Assembly (NCBI RefSeq): GCF_003285015.1 | Contig: NZ_QMFB01000038.1 | Coordinates: 1-64,000, forward strand | Direction of reading: 5' to 3' | Origin: Paenibacillus contaminans | GTDB taxonomy: Bacteria; Bacillota; Bacilli; Paenibacillales; NBRC-103111 | DNA length: 64,000 nt | Shown: piece by piece, positions 18,242 through 27,147 of the stretch | How the letters are laid out: every line of letters begins with the position of its first letter | Position numbering within the stretch: the first letter of the stretch is position 1 | Translations under genes and position numbers: made by a program | The notes under the pieces: model-generated | What the model saw: the letters and a program-made list of their open reading frames with translations, nothing else | The model's database searches: none | Told to the model about the DNA's origin: nothing

Positions 18242-18325
18242 ATCTGGAGGAAGTTCGGGCGGCGAGTTTACGGGCAAATCCCGGGATCGCTCCTTCTATA
18301 CGATTATAGATGAGGAGTGGAACGT

Positions 18326-18823
18326 ATGAGTGAGCAGGTGCAGGCGGAGGGGGAAGTAAGCGAGGTTATCGTCGTGCGGCTTCCGGAGATGAAAATGGTC
18401 GGGTTTCCGGTCAATGTTTCGTTTCGGGACGGCGTCTTCAGCAACATCGGTTTAGCGAAGCGGAAGTTTATGGAAAATAAAGCGGCTATCAAGCATGCGG
18501 TCGATCCGGACACGTATTGGGCGCCATGGTTCAACTGCGACGTGATGTTTACATACTTTTACTGCCTTCAGGTAAACAAGCTGTCGGACATTCCGGAAGG
18601 GATGATGGGCTTTACGATTCCGGCTGCGACGTACGCGGCGGTTCGTTATGAAGGGCCGCATCCTTGGTCGCCGGATCCGTATGGTCTGCTTGCCGAGTTC
18701 CGTCAAAGCAGCGGGCTGGAAAATTACGAAAAGGGCATGATTCTTGAAAAATACCGTTTTGACGCCGACTGTGTCCCTAACGAATATATCGCCATCGAGG
18801 TGTTCGGCCCGGTGAAGGCATAG
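18326..18823 (+). CDS. GyrI-like small-molecule-binding (effector-binding) domain protein
   Basis: 165 residues from the ATG at 18326, 8 bases after GAGGAG; the GTG three codons upstream overlaps that site. The whole protein is one effector-binding domain of the GyrI/AraC-E-bind type: an N-terminal strand VSEVIVVRLPEMKMVGF, the middle IPEGMMGFTIPAATYAAVRYEG segment, and the terminal strand IAIEVFGPVK. There is no DNA-binding part, so it would bind or sequester a small hydrophobic or cationic compound rather than act as a regulator. It stands alone between two terminators. Confidence 0.8.
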   Translation: MSEQVQAEGEVSEVIVVRLPEMKMVGFPVNVSFRDGVFSNIGLAKRKFMENKAAIKHAVDPDTYWAPWFNCDVMFTYFYCLQVNKLSDIPEGMMGFTIPAATYAAVRYEGPHPWSPDPYGLLAEFRQSSGLENYEKGMILEKYRFDADCVPNEYIAIEVFGPVKA

Positions 18824-18891
18824 GCTCGGCGCTTATCCTCCGGTGATCTTGAGCTAAGTTTGACTTGCCGTTCACTCCTAAGTCCCTCTCG

Positions 18892-18954
18892 AAAGCTGAA
18901 ATAGGAACAACTCTGGTTGTCTCCGATGTTCGCTATATGAAGGGGCTTTTTTGC
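18892..18954 (+). terminator. Probable terminator after GyrI-like gene
   Basis: An inner stem GGAACAAC/GTTGTCTCC lies within looser outer pairing AAAGCT/GGCTTT, followed by six T. The remaining bases up to 19147 hold only a partial family-B repeat. Confidence 0.5.
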
Positions 18955-19012
18955 TTGTTTATTAGAAAATGTATCGTGCAAGCTGCTCTTAACCTCCGAA
19001 ACGCCTGCCGGT

Positions 19013-19056
19013 GTCAAGGACGCCCCGGACGTTTATCCTTGTACGAAAATCGGTTT
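19013..19056 (+). repeat. Partial, decayed copy of repeat family B
   Basis: AGGACG....GACGTTTATCCTTGTACGAAAAT resembles the right end of the copies at 28.8 kb (AGGACGGCGAAGCCGTTTAT) and 40.5 kb. Only about 40 bases remain. Confidence 0.45.
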
Positions 19057-19147
19057 CGGTTTTGTTTCGTTTATGGCGCGCTGCGGCGGTTGTTTCGGTA
19101 AAAAGTCATATTGCGCCACGAAATGGTCATGACGTTCACCTATAAGC

Positions 19148-19169
19148 TGAAAGCGTTCCCAACTATAAT
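19148..19169 (+). promoter_or_regulatory. Candidate cre site abutting a -10 element
   Basis: TGAAAGCGTTCCCA (19148-19161) matches the catabolite-response consensus at all but one fixed position. It lies directly before TATAAT (19164-19169), 41 bases upstream of the start at 19210. Binding of CcpA there would block the promoter. No good -35 is seen. Confidence 0.45.
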
Positions 19170-19209
19170 GACGTGGATAGCGATTACTATATACTGGGAA
19201 GGTGGAGTT

Positions 19210-22200
19210 ATGGGAAAAAGAACGTACAAGCTCAACGTATTGCTTATCGTCTGTTTGTTGTTCTCTCTGGTGCCGGCTCTCGGCGCGGCAGCCGCAGCGG
19301 AAACGGGCTCGGGAGACGCCTCCGTTTCGCAAGACGTGTATGCGGTTTCATCGGACGGGAATAAGAAGCTGAAGATGAACTACGTTAATTTTAATGTGAA
19401 TAGTCCGACGCAAGTGGGCAATTATTTGGCGATTTATACAAGCGGTACGACGGTACATAATGACTCCGCGAATGTTGCGCTGAGGCCTGGCAGCATTTTT
19501 GTAAAAAGCGGGAATGCCGCGCTCCAAGTGGACTCGCAAGGCAAGGTGCTGAGGCTTGCCGGCCCGATAGGAGAGATCGACCCTGCGACAAAGAAGCCGA
19601 AAGCCTGGGAAGCGAATCAGTATGTCGAGATTCCGCAAGGCGGCTATGTCATTCTTGCAAGCGATGACGATTTCCCCGGGAAGCTATTCCGCAGAGGGTT
19701 GTACGAAACCTTCAAGGAGGGGGACACCATCTCTCTGCAAAAAGGCGGGCAAACCGTAACGGCATCCGATCTGTTAAGCCCAAGCCTGCAGCTTAAGACG
19801 GTATCCGGAACGAACGTAACGTCCGCTATCTATAACATTGAAGGCATCGTTCATCACTTTACCGCAGGCGCGGGCCTGACGGTCAAGGTCGGCGACGCCG
19901 ATGCAGCGATTCAGGCGAACGGTTCGTTCAGCCAAACGGTTGCGCTGACGGTCGGTTTGAATACGATCGCGGTTAAGCTGTACAAAGGGGCCGCGCTGCT
20001 GCAGGAGCAGACGGTTTCGCTCGCTTATCAGCCTGCGTCGAAGGACCTGATCCAAATCGAGGCGCCTCCTGCCGATATTACGATCGTAACGCAAGGACCG
20101 ATGAAAACGATCGACTACATCGATAAGGATATAACGGGGATCAGCAACATTTTTGCATTGTTTACGCCTGAATATGGAGCGAGCATCTCGGTCGGTGCGG
20201 TAAACGTAGCCATCCAGGTAAACGCTCAGGGTATCGTATCGAAAATGGTCAACCAAGCGGGCAGCAGCGGCGTTCCTTCCTGGACGCCGACGGCGACGGA
20301 GCTTGAAATTCCGCAAGGCGGCTACGTGGTTATCGCGCAGGACAGCAGCTATGCGAACAACGACATTAAGAGGTTCCTGGCTACCAAATTCAAACCGGGC
20401 GATACCGCTAAGCTGCGCAAAAACGGCGATGTGGTGGACGTATCGGCCGTCATGTCGGGACAGGGCATGATTCCGCGTCTGCAGCTCGACAACTTCGCCA
20501 TGTTCACGACGGCGAACGCTTCGACGACGATTTCCGGCCTTGTGACGAACCCGACGAACGCAATCGTGACCGTCGGCGGACAACAGGTTGTGCTGCAGCC
20601 GGACGGCAAGTTCAGCTTCGATGCGCCTCTTGAGGCGGGAGCGAACTACTTGGACATCGTGCTCAAACGCGATAATGTGCAGCATGACAAAAAGACGCTA
20701 ATCGTATACAGCAACCGTAAACTGACAAGCGAAAAGCAAGTCATTTTATGGGTCGACCAAGCATCGAACGCGCGTAAGTTTCAATCGAGCCAAAGCGTGC
20801 TGGACTTCCTGCTGAAAGCGAAGGATGCCGGTGTGACGGACGTCGCTTTTGACGTGAAGGGTGTAGAGGGCTTCGTTTCGTACAAAAACAGCGACCTGAC
20901 GAACCGTCCGTACGTGAGCGAGATGACGGCGCCGGAACGGAGAGGCTCGAATCCGAACCTCGATCTGCTGGAGGAATTCCTCAAGCACAGCCACGCACTA
21001 GGAATGAAGGTGCACGCGGCGTTTAACGTATTTGCCGAAGGCTCGATTGCGGTGAAGGATTTTGCGCTGATCGACGAGCATCTGGATTGGGAGGAGCGGG
21101 TGTTCCGTCCGGAGGACAACGGGCAAATTTTACGCCTGAGAGAGAGCGACTACGGCAAAAAAGGTTTGGCCGGCGCGGGCGGCGCACAGGTGTTGTTCGT
21201 CAACCCGGCTAACGATGACGTTCGCGAGTTCCAACTGAAAACGTTCGAGGAAGTATTGAAAAACTACGACGTCGACGGGATCATTCTTGACCGCGGCCGC
21301 TACGACAACGAAACCGCCGATTTCAGCGATGTGACCAAGGCGAAGTTCGAGGCGTTCCTGCAGAAGCGCGGGAAACAGCTGAACAACTGGCCGGACGACG
21401 TGTTCCGCTATGTGAGCGGCAAGCGTACCGACGGACCGCTCATCCAAGACTGGTGGGAATTCCGTTCGGGCGTCATCGAGAGCTTCGTCAAGGAAACGGA
21501 TGACTTGGTAAACACTTACGAAGCGGTCAAAAGCAGAAAGATTCAAACGTCCGCCTACGTCGGATCGTGGTTCGAATCGTACTACTTGAACGGCGTGCAC
21601 TGGGGCAGCAAGGATTTCCGCTACGATCCGAGACTCGGCTTCCCGAATACGTCCGTTTACACGGATGAATATTACAAAACCGGTTACATCGGCTATCTGG
21701 ACTTCTTGATGGTCGGTACTTATTACGGTACGGCGCAGGAAATTCAACGCTACCTGACGATCGATACGATTGTGACGAACGGAGAAGTGCCGCTGTATGC
21801 GGGCATGGATTTGACGAAGCTGCAGTCGCCGTCGCATCAGAAGGATATTTTTCAGAACGCGATGAGCGGTTCGGACGGACTGATGCTGTTCGACGCCTCG
21901 CTGGCCAACTGGCCGATTATCAAGGCCTCGGTGAACAACGAAGATTACGTGAAGGATTATCAAATCGGGATCAGCAAACCCGGAGACGCGGAAGACTTTC
22001 TTGAGGCGAGCTACTATAACGTCAGCCGCAACACGGGAGATATGAACGTCTACAATGAAGAATTCGGCACATCGACCGGCACGAACAAATACGGCGTCGA
22101 GGTCGTGACGGACGCGGCGGGTAAAGTGACGAAGGTCGTCAACAAAACCCAAGCCTCTACATGGAACTGGACGGTTCCCGAAGATAACAACAGCGCGATT

Positions 22201-23040
22201 CCGGCAGGCGGCATGATCGTTTCCGCACTTGACGACAGCGGGATCAGAACGAAGCGTCAGCTGCTTGCGAACACTTACAGCGTCGGGGATGACATTCGGG
22301 CTGCTGCTCTTTCCGGACATCTGAATTACGATGGAAAAACCGTGACCGAGCCGTTCCTCGATTTGGCGGGGAATGTGAAGGTTTTTGGAAAAGGCGACGC
22401 ACTAGTCAACATTAACGGCACGGATATTGCAGTCAACGAGAGCGGTAATTTTGCTGGTAAAGTGAAGCTGTATGCTGGTGCCAACTCGATCGAGATCAAG
22501 GTGTACGTAGACGGCAAGAAAACGAACGCCAAAACGATTACGGTTACGGCTGCAGGCAGCGTTCCCGCTGCAGAGGCGGCAGTTGCCCGAGCGGAAGCAA
22601 GCGGATCTATACAAGATATCGAGCTTGCTCAAGCTTATGTGGATTTACTGGCGGACGGCAGCGATAAAACGCGGTTGTCGGAGCGTATTCAAGTGTTGTT
22701 GGGCCAAACCGTGAAGGTAGATGCGGTGTCTTTCACAAACGGAGAAGGGGTTCCGGTCACTTCCTTAGTGCCGAACGGCTTCCTGCGCGTGCAGGCGGGC
22801 GTTGCGAATACTAGCGAACAGCCGCAATCCGTAGAACTGATTGCCGTACTGAAAAACAGCGCGGGAGGAATTGAACGTATCGCAGCCGTGCAGCAGCAGC
22901 TTGCGGCGGGTCAGAACGCTACGTTCCGCGCCGGCTTCGATCTTCCGGTTAGTACGGCAGGCATGACAGTGGAAGTATTTGTTTGGGATAGCTTGAGCGG
23001 CATGAAGCCGTTGTCCAACAAGGTTCGGTTTCCGAACTGA
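19210..23040 (+). CDS. Secreted GHL10 (DUF187)-type glycosidase-like multidomain protein
   Basis: 1276 residues from the ATG at 19210, which follows AAGGTGGAG; an earlier in-frame start at 19111 would precede the signal peptide. Signal peptide 1-32. Two beta-type modules of the first 500 residues each carry an IPQGGYVI motif and each is followed by an Ig-like domain of the glucodextranase-B kind. A TIM-barrel domain of the GHL10 family occupies about 505-850, with VNPANDDVREF near 664 and DGIILDRGRYDN near 689 supplying candidate acidic residues. A third IPAGG-type module, another Ig-like domain and a C-terminal beta domain follow. Members are thought to cut polysaccharides, with few tested. 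It has no SLH or sortase signal; the next gene, 24 bases on, may supply anchoring. Confidence 0.85.
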   Translation: MGKRTYKLNVLLIVCLLFSLVPALGAAAAAETGSGDASVSQDVYAVSSDGNKKLKMNYVNFNVNSPTQVGNYLAIYTSGTTVHNDSANVALRPGSIFVKSGNAALQVDSQGKVLRLAGPIGEIDPATKKPKAWEANQYVEIPQGGYVILASDDDFPGKLFRRGLYETFKEGDTISLQKGGQTVTASDLLSPSLQLKTVSGTNVTSAIYNIEGIVHHFTAGAGLTVKVGDADAAIQANGSFSQTVALTVGLNTIAVKLYKGAALLQEQTVSLAYQPASKDLIQIEAPPADITIVTQGPMKTIDYIDKDITGISNIFALFTPEYGASISVGAVNVAIQVNAQGIVSKMVNQAGSSGVPSWTPTATELEIPQGGYVVIAQDSSYANNDIKRFLATKFKPGDTAKLRKNGDVVDVSAVMSGQGMIPRLQLDNFAMFTTANASTTISGLVTNPTNAIVTVGGQQVVLQPDGKFSFDAPLEAGANYLDIVLKRDNVQHDKKTLIVYSNRKLTSEKQVILWVDQASNARKFQSSQSVLDFLLKAKDAGVTDVAFDVKGVEGFVSYKNSDLTNRPYVSEMTAPERRGSNPNLDLLEEFLKHSHALGMKVHAAFNVFAEGSIAVKDFALIDEHLDWEERVFRPEDNGQILRLRESDYGKKGLAGAGGAQVLFVNPANDDVREFQLKTFEEVLKNYDVDGIILDRGRYDNETADFSDVTKAKFEAFLQKRGKQLNNWPDDVFRYVSGKRTDGPLIQDWWEFRSGVIESFVKETDDLVNTYEAVKSRKIQTSAYVGSWFESYYLNGVHWGSKDFRYDPRLGFPNTSVYTDEYYKTGYIGYLDFLMVGTYYGTAQEIQRYLTIDTIVTNGEVPLYAGMDLTKLQSPSHQKDIFQNAMSGSDGLMLFDASLANWPIIKASVNNEDYVKDYQIGISKPGDAEDFLEASYYNVSRNTGDMNVYNEEFGTSTGTNKYGVEVVTDAAGKVTKVVNKTQASTWNWTVPEDNNSAIPAGGMIVSALDDSGIRTKRQLLANTYSVGDDIRAAALSGHLNYDGKTVTEPFLDLAGNVKVFGKGDALVNINGTDIAVNESGNFAGKVKLYAGANSIEIKVYVDGKKTNAKTITVTAAGSVPAAEAAVARAEASGSIQDIELAQAYVDLLADGSDKTRLSERIQVLLGQTVKVDAVSFTNGEGVPVTSLVPNGFLRVQAGVANTSEQPQSVELIAVLKNSAGGIERIAAVQQQLAAGQNATFRAGFDLPVSTAGMTVEVFVWDSLSGMKPLSNKVRFPN

Positions 23041-23064
23041 TTATAGGCCGGGGGAGTGCTTGCC

Positions 23065-24834
23065 ATGTATAAATCCAAAACCGTAAGAGCACTGATGGTA
23101 ATCGTCCTTCTGGTCGTCCAATGCAGCATTGCCTTCGCCGTATCGGCGGAGGCGGCTGTCAGAGCGTCGATAAACGCCGATACGCGTCAGGTGACGATAG
23201 AAGGTCAAGCGGTAGCGGGCGTCACGCAGCTTACGGCGAAAGTGACCGGGCCGCAGTCGGAGATTGTCAATATCGAGCAAATCGCAATTGGAAACGACAA
23301 GAGCTACCGCATTGAATTTGTACTGAGTGAATATGCGGCGGAAGGCAGCTACAAAGTATATATCGGCGGGAACGGCATAAACGCGGCGGAAAGCGCATCG
23401 TTTACGTATGTCAAACCGTCGACGCCGAGTCCAGGCACGCCGGAGCCAAGTCCAGGCACGCCGACGCCGAGTCCAGGCACGCCGGAGCCAAGTCCAGGCA
23501 CGCCGACGCCAAGCCCGGGCACGCCGACGCCAAGTCCAGGCACGCCGACGCCAAGTCCGGCTACACCGAAGCCGAGTCCGAGCACGCCGACACCAAGTCC
23601 GTCAGCTGGCGTAATCGTACAAGGGACGATTAGCGAGACGAAGGACGATACAGGCAAAGCCGCAACGAAGGTAACCGTCGGGGCGGAGCAGCTTAAGCAG
23701 GCAGCCGAAGCGTTGAAAAAGCAGGGGAACGGCGCAGCGGAATTTATCGTCGAGGTGCCAGCCGACCGTTCGGTCGCCCTGGTGAGCGTATCCGCACAAG
23801 CGTTGGCCGATGCGGAGAATGCGGTGCCGGGCGCACTCATCACCGTTAAAGCCGGCTCCGCAAGTTATCACCTGCCGGCGGATCTGATTGACGTCGCAGC
23901 GCTGGCGAAACAGCTGGGCGCCGAAGCTGGCGACGTTCAAGTAACGATAACGCTGGAGAAAAAATCCGGGGCGGAAGCCGATGCGATTGCTGCGGTCGTT
24001 AAAGCTGCCGGCGGAGAGATCGTCGGCGACGTGTACGAATTCCGCGTTACGGCGCATGCGGGCTCAAATAAGCTGGAGCTGACGGATTTCGGCAATCGTT
24101 ATGTTACCCGTTCGTTGACATTGCCGAAAACGGTCCCGGGCCAAGCGACGGCAGTCGTCATCGATCCGGAAACGGGCGAGCTGAGCTTTGTTCCCGCGCG
24201 TTTCGTACAGAAGGACGGAACGACTACCGTGATCATGAAGCGGACCGGAAACAGCACTTACGCCGTTGTCAGCCTGAACAAAACATTCGCCGACGCGAAA
24301 GGCCACTGGGCGCAAGCCGATATCGAGCTTCTGGCTTCCAAGCTGCTCGTGAAAGGCGTGGCGGATAACGCGTTCGCGCCGGAGCAAGCGGTGACGCGGG
24401 CTGAATTCGCATCGCTGCTCGTGCGCGCGCTCGGATTGACGGAGCAGCGCGGGGAGCAGGCATTCGGCGACGTGCGTGCCTCCGACTGGTATGCCGGCGC
24501 TGTTGCAGCCGCATCGGCCGCCGGGCTGATTGAAGGCTACGAGGACGGCAGTTTCCGTCCGAATGCCGTTATCAGCCGCGAAGAGCTGGCGGTGCTGGCG
24601 ATGCGCGCATTCGATTTCGCCGGGGCGAAAGCTTCAGCTGAACAATCGCTTCAGCAGTTCGCCGACGCGAATGCGATCGGGACATGGGCGCTGGACGGCG
24701 TTCGCCGTGCAGTGAGCGAGGGAATCCTGAACGGGATGACCGACTCCGATTTCGCGCCGCAGGAGCAAACGAGCCGCGCTCAAGCAGCGGTTATGCTGAA
24801 ACGGCTTGTCCTGAAGCTCGGTTTTATGGACTAG
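23065..24834 (+). CDS. SLH-domain surface protein with Pro-rich linker
   Basis: 589 residues from the ATG at 23065, 8 bases after GGGGGAG. Signal peptide 1-31, an Ig-like domain to about 115, then a Pro/Thr/Ser linker (about 116-182) of seven-residue units of the P-T/E-P-S-P-G-T kind. A domain of unknown type follows (185-400), and three SLH domains end the protein (about 408-589; FADAKGHWA, FGDVRASDWYAG, FADANAIGTWA starts). The SLH domains bind pyruvylated wall polymer. It follows the GHL10 gene by 24 bases without a terminator, so both are probably made and displayed together. Confidence 0.9.
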   Translation: MYKSKTVRALMVIVLLVVQCSIAFAVSAEAAVRASINADTRQVTIEGQAVAGVTQLTAKVTGPQSEIVNIEQIAIGNDKSYRIEFVLSEYAAEGSYKVYIGGNGINAAESASFTYVKPSTPSPGTPEPSPGTPTPSPGTPEPSPGTPTPSPGTPTPSPGTPTPSPATPKPSPSTPTPSPSAGVIVQGTISETKDDTGKAATKVTVGAEQLKQAAEALKKQGNGAAEFIVEVPADRSVALVSVSAQALADAENAVPGALITVKAGSASYHLPADLIDVAALAKQLGAEAGDVQVTITLEKKSGAEADAIAAVVKAAGGEIVGDVYEFRVTAHAGSNKLELTDFGNRYVTRSLTLPKTVPGQATAVVIDPETGELSFVPARFVQKDGTTTVIMKRTGNSTYAVVSLNKTFADAKGHWAQADIELLASKLLVKGVADNAFAPEQAVTRAEFASLLVRALGLTEQRGEQAFGDVRASDWYAGAVAAASAAGLIEGYEDGSFRPNAVISREELAVLAMRAFDFAGAKASAEQSLQQFADANAIGTWALDGVRRAVSEGILNGMTDSDFAPQEQTSRAQAAVMLKRLVLKLGFMD

Positions 24835-24866
24835 ATCAAGTATAATACTAGGGATTGATGAAGACT

Positions 24867-25160
24867 TGGTTACGAAAGCAAACACGGATATCGTAATGGT
24901 CATGCACGTACCGTACTATTAGTGGAGAAAACCTTATTGTTCATGAGGCTGTCCTCACTATTCCACCGGTAAAATGCTCCTTCTGGCCCGTTAGTGAGGC
25001 AAACGCGACTATCAATTTCGTTTACCTCACCAATAGTTGCGTTTTCCTCATTAACTCACCAGAGCGCGGGTTTTCGGTTAGAAAAAGTGAGGTTCTCCCA
25101 ACTAACAATAACTTTTGTCTCATTATGTCCCCAGAACATGGTTTTCGGCGAGATGGGGGT
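24867..25160 (+). repeat. Dispersed repeat family A, copy 2
   Basis: It shares with the copy at 28.5 kb GGTTACGAAAGCAA, ATTAGTGGAGAAAACCTTAT, GTTCATGAGGCTGTCCTCAC and the inner units (AATAGTTGCGTTTTCCTCAT, GGTTTTCGG.....GTGAGGT). Complementary GAGGCAAACGC and GCGTTTTCCTC segments can fold. It fills the gap between convergent genes. It encodes no plausible protein. Confidence 0.85.
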
Positions 25161-25190
25161 TGCAGCAGCATACAAACTGGATTGTCGTAG

Positions 25191-25242
25191 AAAAAAGAAG
25201 CTTTCAAATCCGCGGTTAGAGCGGAGTGGAAGCTTCTTTTTA
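25191..25242. terminator. Bidirectional terminator
   Basis: AAAAAAGAAGCTTTC pairs with GGAAGCTTCTTTTT, with an inner CCGC/GCGG stem. The first 23 bases are identical to the terminator at 46447, also in a convergent gap. Confidence 0.85.
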
Positions 25243-25310
25243 ACTTATGAGTGTACATGTTTCACATGAGATAACAAAGCCATTCAATAGCTTGTCGTTC
25301 AAATCGACGG

Positions 25311-26375
25311 CTATAATTCGTCGATCATCGGATCGTTGAGCTTAACTCTTCGTCCCTGCCGCGCTGAAACATGGCAGGCCAGCACCATTCGCAGCGATGT
25401 TCGGCCTTCCTCCGCTGAAGCCAGCGCCCCGCGATCACCCCGCAAAAATTGGGCTAACGGCTCGGCCAGCCCGCGTATGCGGAAGCCGTGATTCGGCGGA
25501 CTCGCGATATCGCTTGCCGTCCAAGCGAGGGTGCCGGCATCGTACCGCTTAAGTCCCGGGCTTCCATCCGGACGGGGGACGTTGCAGCTGGTCGCGTCGC
25601 CGTAGTTTTGCACGATCGTCCCCCGCTCGCAAACGATCTCCGTCGTATTTTCCGCTGCGCTGCATGTGAAGGAGCAGTTTACTTCGGCGATCGGACCGCC
25701 CGGGTAACGGAATATGGCGATCCCGTTATCCATCGGTATGCGGGGGTTGTACAGCGATTCGATTTCGGCGGTTACGCTTTCCGGTACGCCAAGCCAGTAG
25801 TGCAGCAGGTCGATCGGATGGGAGGCGTCGTCGGCCCATATATCCCGGTTGTATTCCGGCTTGACATGCCATGAATCGGCGAAAGTCGGCTGCAGTCCCA
25901 TGGCCAGCCCGTGCCTGCGGCGAACCGAGAATACTTGGCCAAGCTCGCCGTCTTCCATCCATTGCTTCATCTGAATATTTTGCGGATCCACTCTCATCTG
26001 CCAAGCCATTGTGAACGGTATGCGATGTTTATTTACCGCATCGACAATCCGATCCGCTTCCCGCATTGTCAGCGCCATCGGCTTTTGCAGAATAACCGCT
26101 TTGCCTGCGGTGGCCGCCAGCTCCACCAATTCCGCATGCATCGACGTCTCCGACGAGATGACGACCGCATGGATATCATCCCGGGCCAGCAATTCCCGCG
26201 TATCCGAGTAGGGTTGCAGGTCGAACGCTTTTTCCGCTTTCTGCAGTCTGTCCGGATCGTGATCCCAGCCTGCGACGACGCGTATGCCGTGCTCAGGGTT
26301 GTTCCATTCCTCACAGTAAGAATTGACATGCCCGTGCGCAAATCCAAGTATGCCCACACCTGTCGGTCGGTTCAT
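25311..26375 (-). CDS. Gfo/Idh/MocA-family oxidoreductase
   Basis: 354 residues from the second ATG (26375), 7 bases after GAGGAG; the ATG at 26381 touches that site. N-terminal GVGILGFAHGHVNSYCEEW, a variant Rossmann motif in which G-x-G-x-x-G is reduced to G-F-A-H-G-H. The loop LQKPMAL near 94 is the EKP equivalent with Gln for Glu. DASHPIDLLHYW near 185 is the family's substrate motif. The departures in the nucleotide loop recur in a subgroup of sugar dehydrogenase-like proteins. It stands alone; its role is unknown. Confidence 0.87.
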   Translation of the reverse strand: MNRPTGVGILGFAHGHVNSYCEEWNNPEHGIRVVAGWDHDPDRLQKAEKAFDLQPYSDTRELLARDDIHAVVISSETSMHAELVELAATAGKAVILQKPMALTMREADRIVDAVNKHRIPFTMAWQMRVDPQNIQMKQWMEDGELGQVFSVRRRHGLAMGLQPTFADSWHVKPEYNRDIWADDASHPIDLLHYWLGVPESVTAEIESLYNPRIPMDNGIAIFRYPGGPIAEVNCSFTCSAAENTTEIVCERGTIVQNYGDATSCNVPRPDGSPGLKRYDAGTLAWTASDIASPPNHGFRIRGLAEPLAQFLRGDRGALASAEEGRTSLRMVLACHVSARQGRRVKLNDPMIDEL

Positions 26376-26679
26376 TTTCATTCTCCTCTCGGGGAAATGT
26401 AAGCTTGCATTGCTGCAGTTTCCATAAATCCATCATACCTGCCGGTCTAAACGAAATCATGGCGGATTCGGCCTAAAGATAGCTTGATCGGGACGTTTTT
26501 CAAGCGTTTTGGCGTCTGAAAGGCTGCGGGGATGGTCTAAGGTAAGCTATCCGCACAAAATGATGGTTTTTCCCGACTGCCTGTCCGCTTCCGGCCTTCT
26601 GTCCATTCGGCGTGAAACCTGCTGTCCATGCATATCCGCCGGCGTGTAGGGCAACCTTTCCATAAAGGGGGTGAAAGCG

Positions 26680-26973
26680 ATGGCAAGAAGACGCGGAGGC
26701 AGGCGGCTGCTCGTTCCGGAGGCGGAGCAAGGCATGCGCCGTTTTATGGCGGACGTGATGCAGAAGCAGGGCTATGCGGTCGATCCGAATCAGCCCGATC
26801 AGGTGAAATACGAGGTGGCCCGCTCGATGGGCATACCGCTTAATGCTGAAGATAACGGCCAGCTGACGACGGAGTCGGCGGGCAAGATCGGCGGGAAAAT
26901 CGGCGGCACGATGGTAAGGGAAATGATCAAGCTGGCGCAGCAGCAGCTCTCGCAGGGCAAGCCCGGGCGGTAA
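26680..26973 (+). CDS. Alpha/beta-type small acid-soluble spore protein
   Basis: 97 residues from the ATG at 26680, 8 bases after AAGGGGG. It contains the helix-turn-helix of the SASP family: L-V-P-E-A-E-Q-G-M near 10, VKYEVARSMGIPL near 43-55, and TTESAGKIGGKIGGTMVREMI near 63-83, the segment with the Gly-Lys-Ile-Gly-Gly motif that binds DNA. It is longer and more basic at both ends than classical SspA/SspB (~65-70 residues). It coats DNA in the dormant spore. Expression in the forespore is expected from the family; I saw no convincing sigma-G promoter. Confidence 0.9.
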   Translation: MARRRGGRRLLVPEAEQGMRRFMADVMQKQGYAVDPNQPDQVKYEVARSMGIPLNAEDNGQLTTESAGKIGGKIGGTMVREMIKLAQQQLSQGKPGR

Positions 26974-27050
26974 ACGGAACGATCGCCGCTTTCATTAACG
27001 CAATTTGACTCGCACTGGGCTCGGCGCAAAAGATCGACACGTTTGTTGAG

Positions 27051-27082
27051 CTCGGACGGCAATCAAGTTCGGGCTTTTTTTG
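27051..27082 (+). terminator. Terminator after spore-protein gene
   Basis: AGCTCGGAC and GTTCGGGCT pair fully when G-U pairs are counted, followed by seven T. Confidence 0.75.
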
Positions 27083-27147
27083 AACGGCAAAAACGGTTAC
27101 AATAGAAGTTGCTTTGTCAATCGCTACATATTGGGGAGTAGGTACAG

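Noticed and set aside
21130..22320. 396-codon minus-strand frame inside the GHL10 gene
   Set aside because: It is entirely within a gene with a signal peptide and recognised domains, and has no start site.
26382..26679. Sigma-G promoter for the spore protein gene
   Set aside because: No pair of -35 and -10 elements with the right spacing was found; the best -10-like CATGCATA has no partner.
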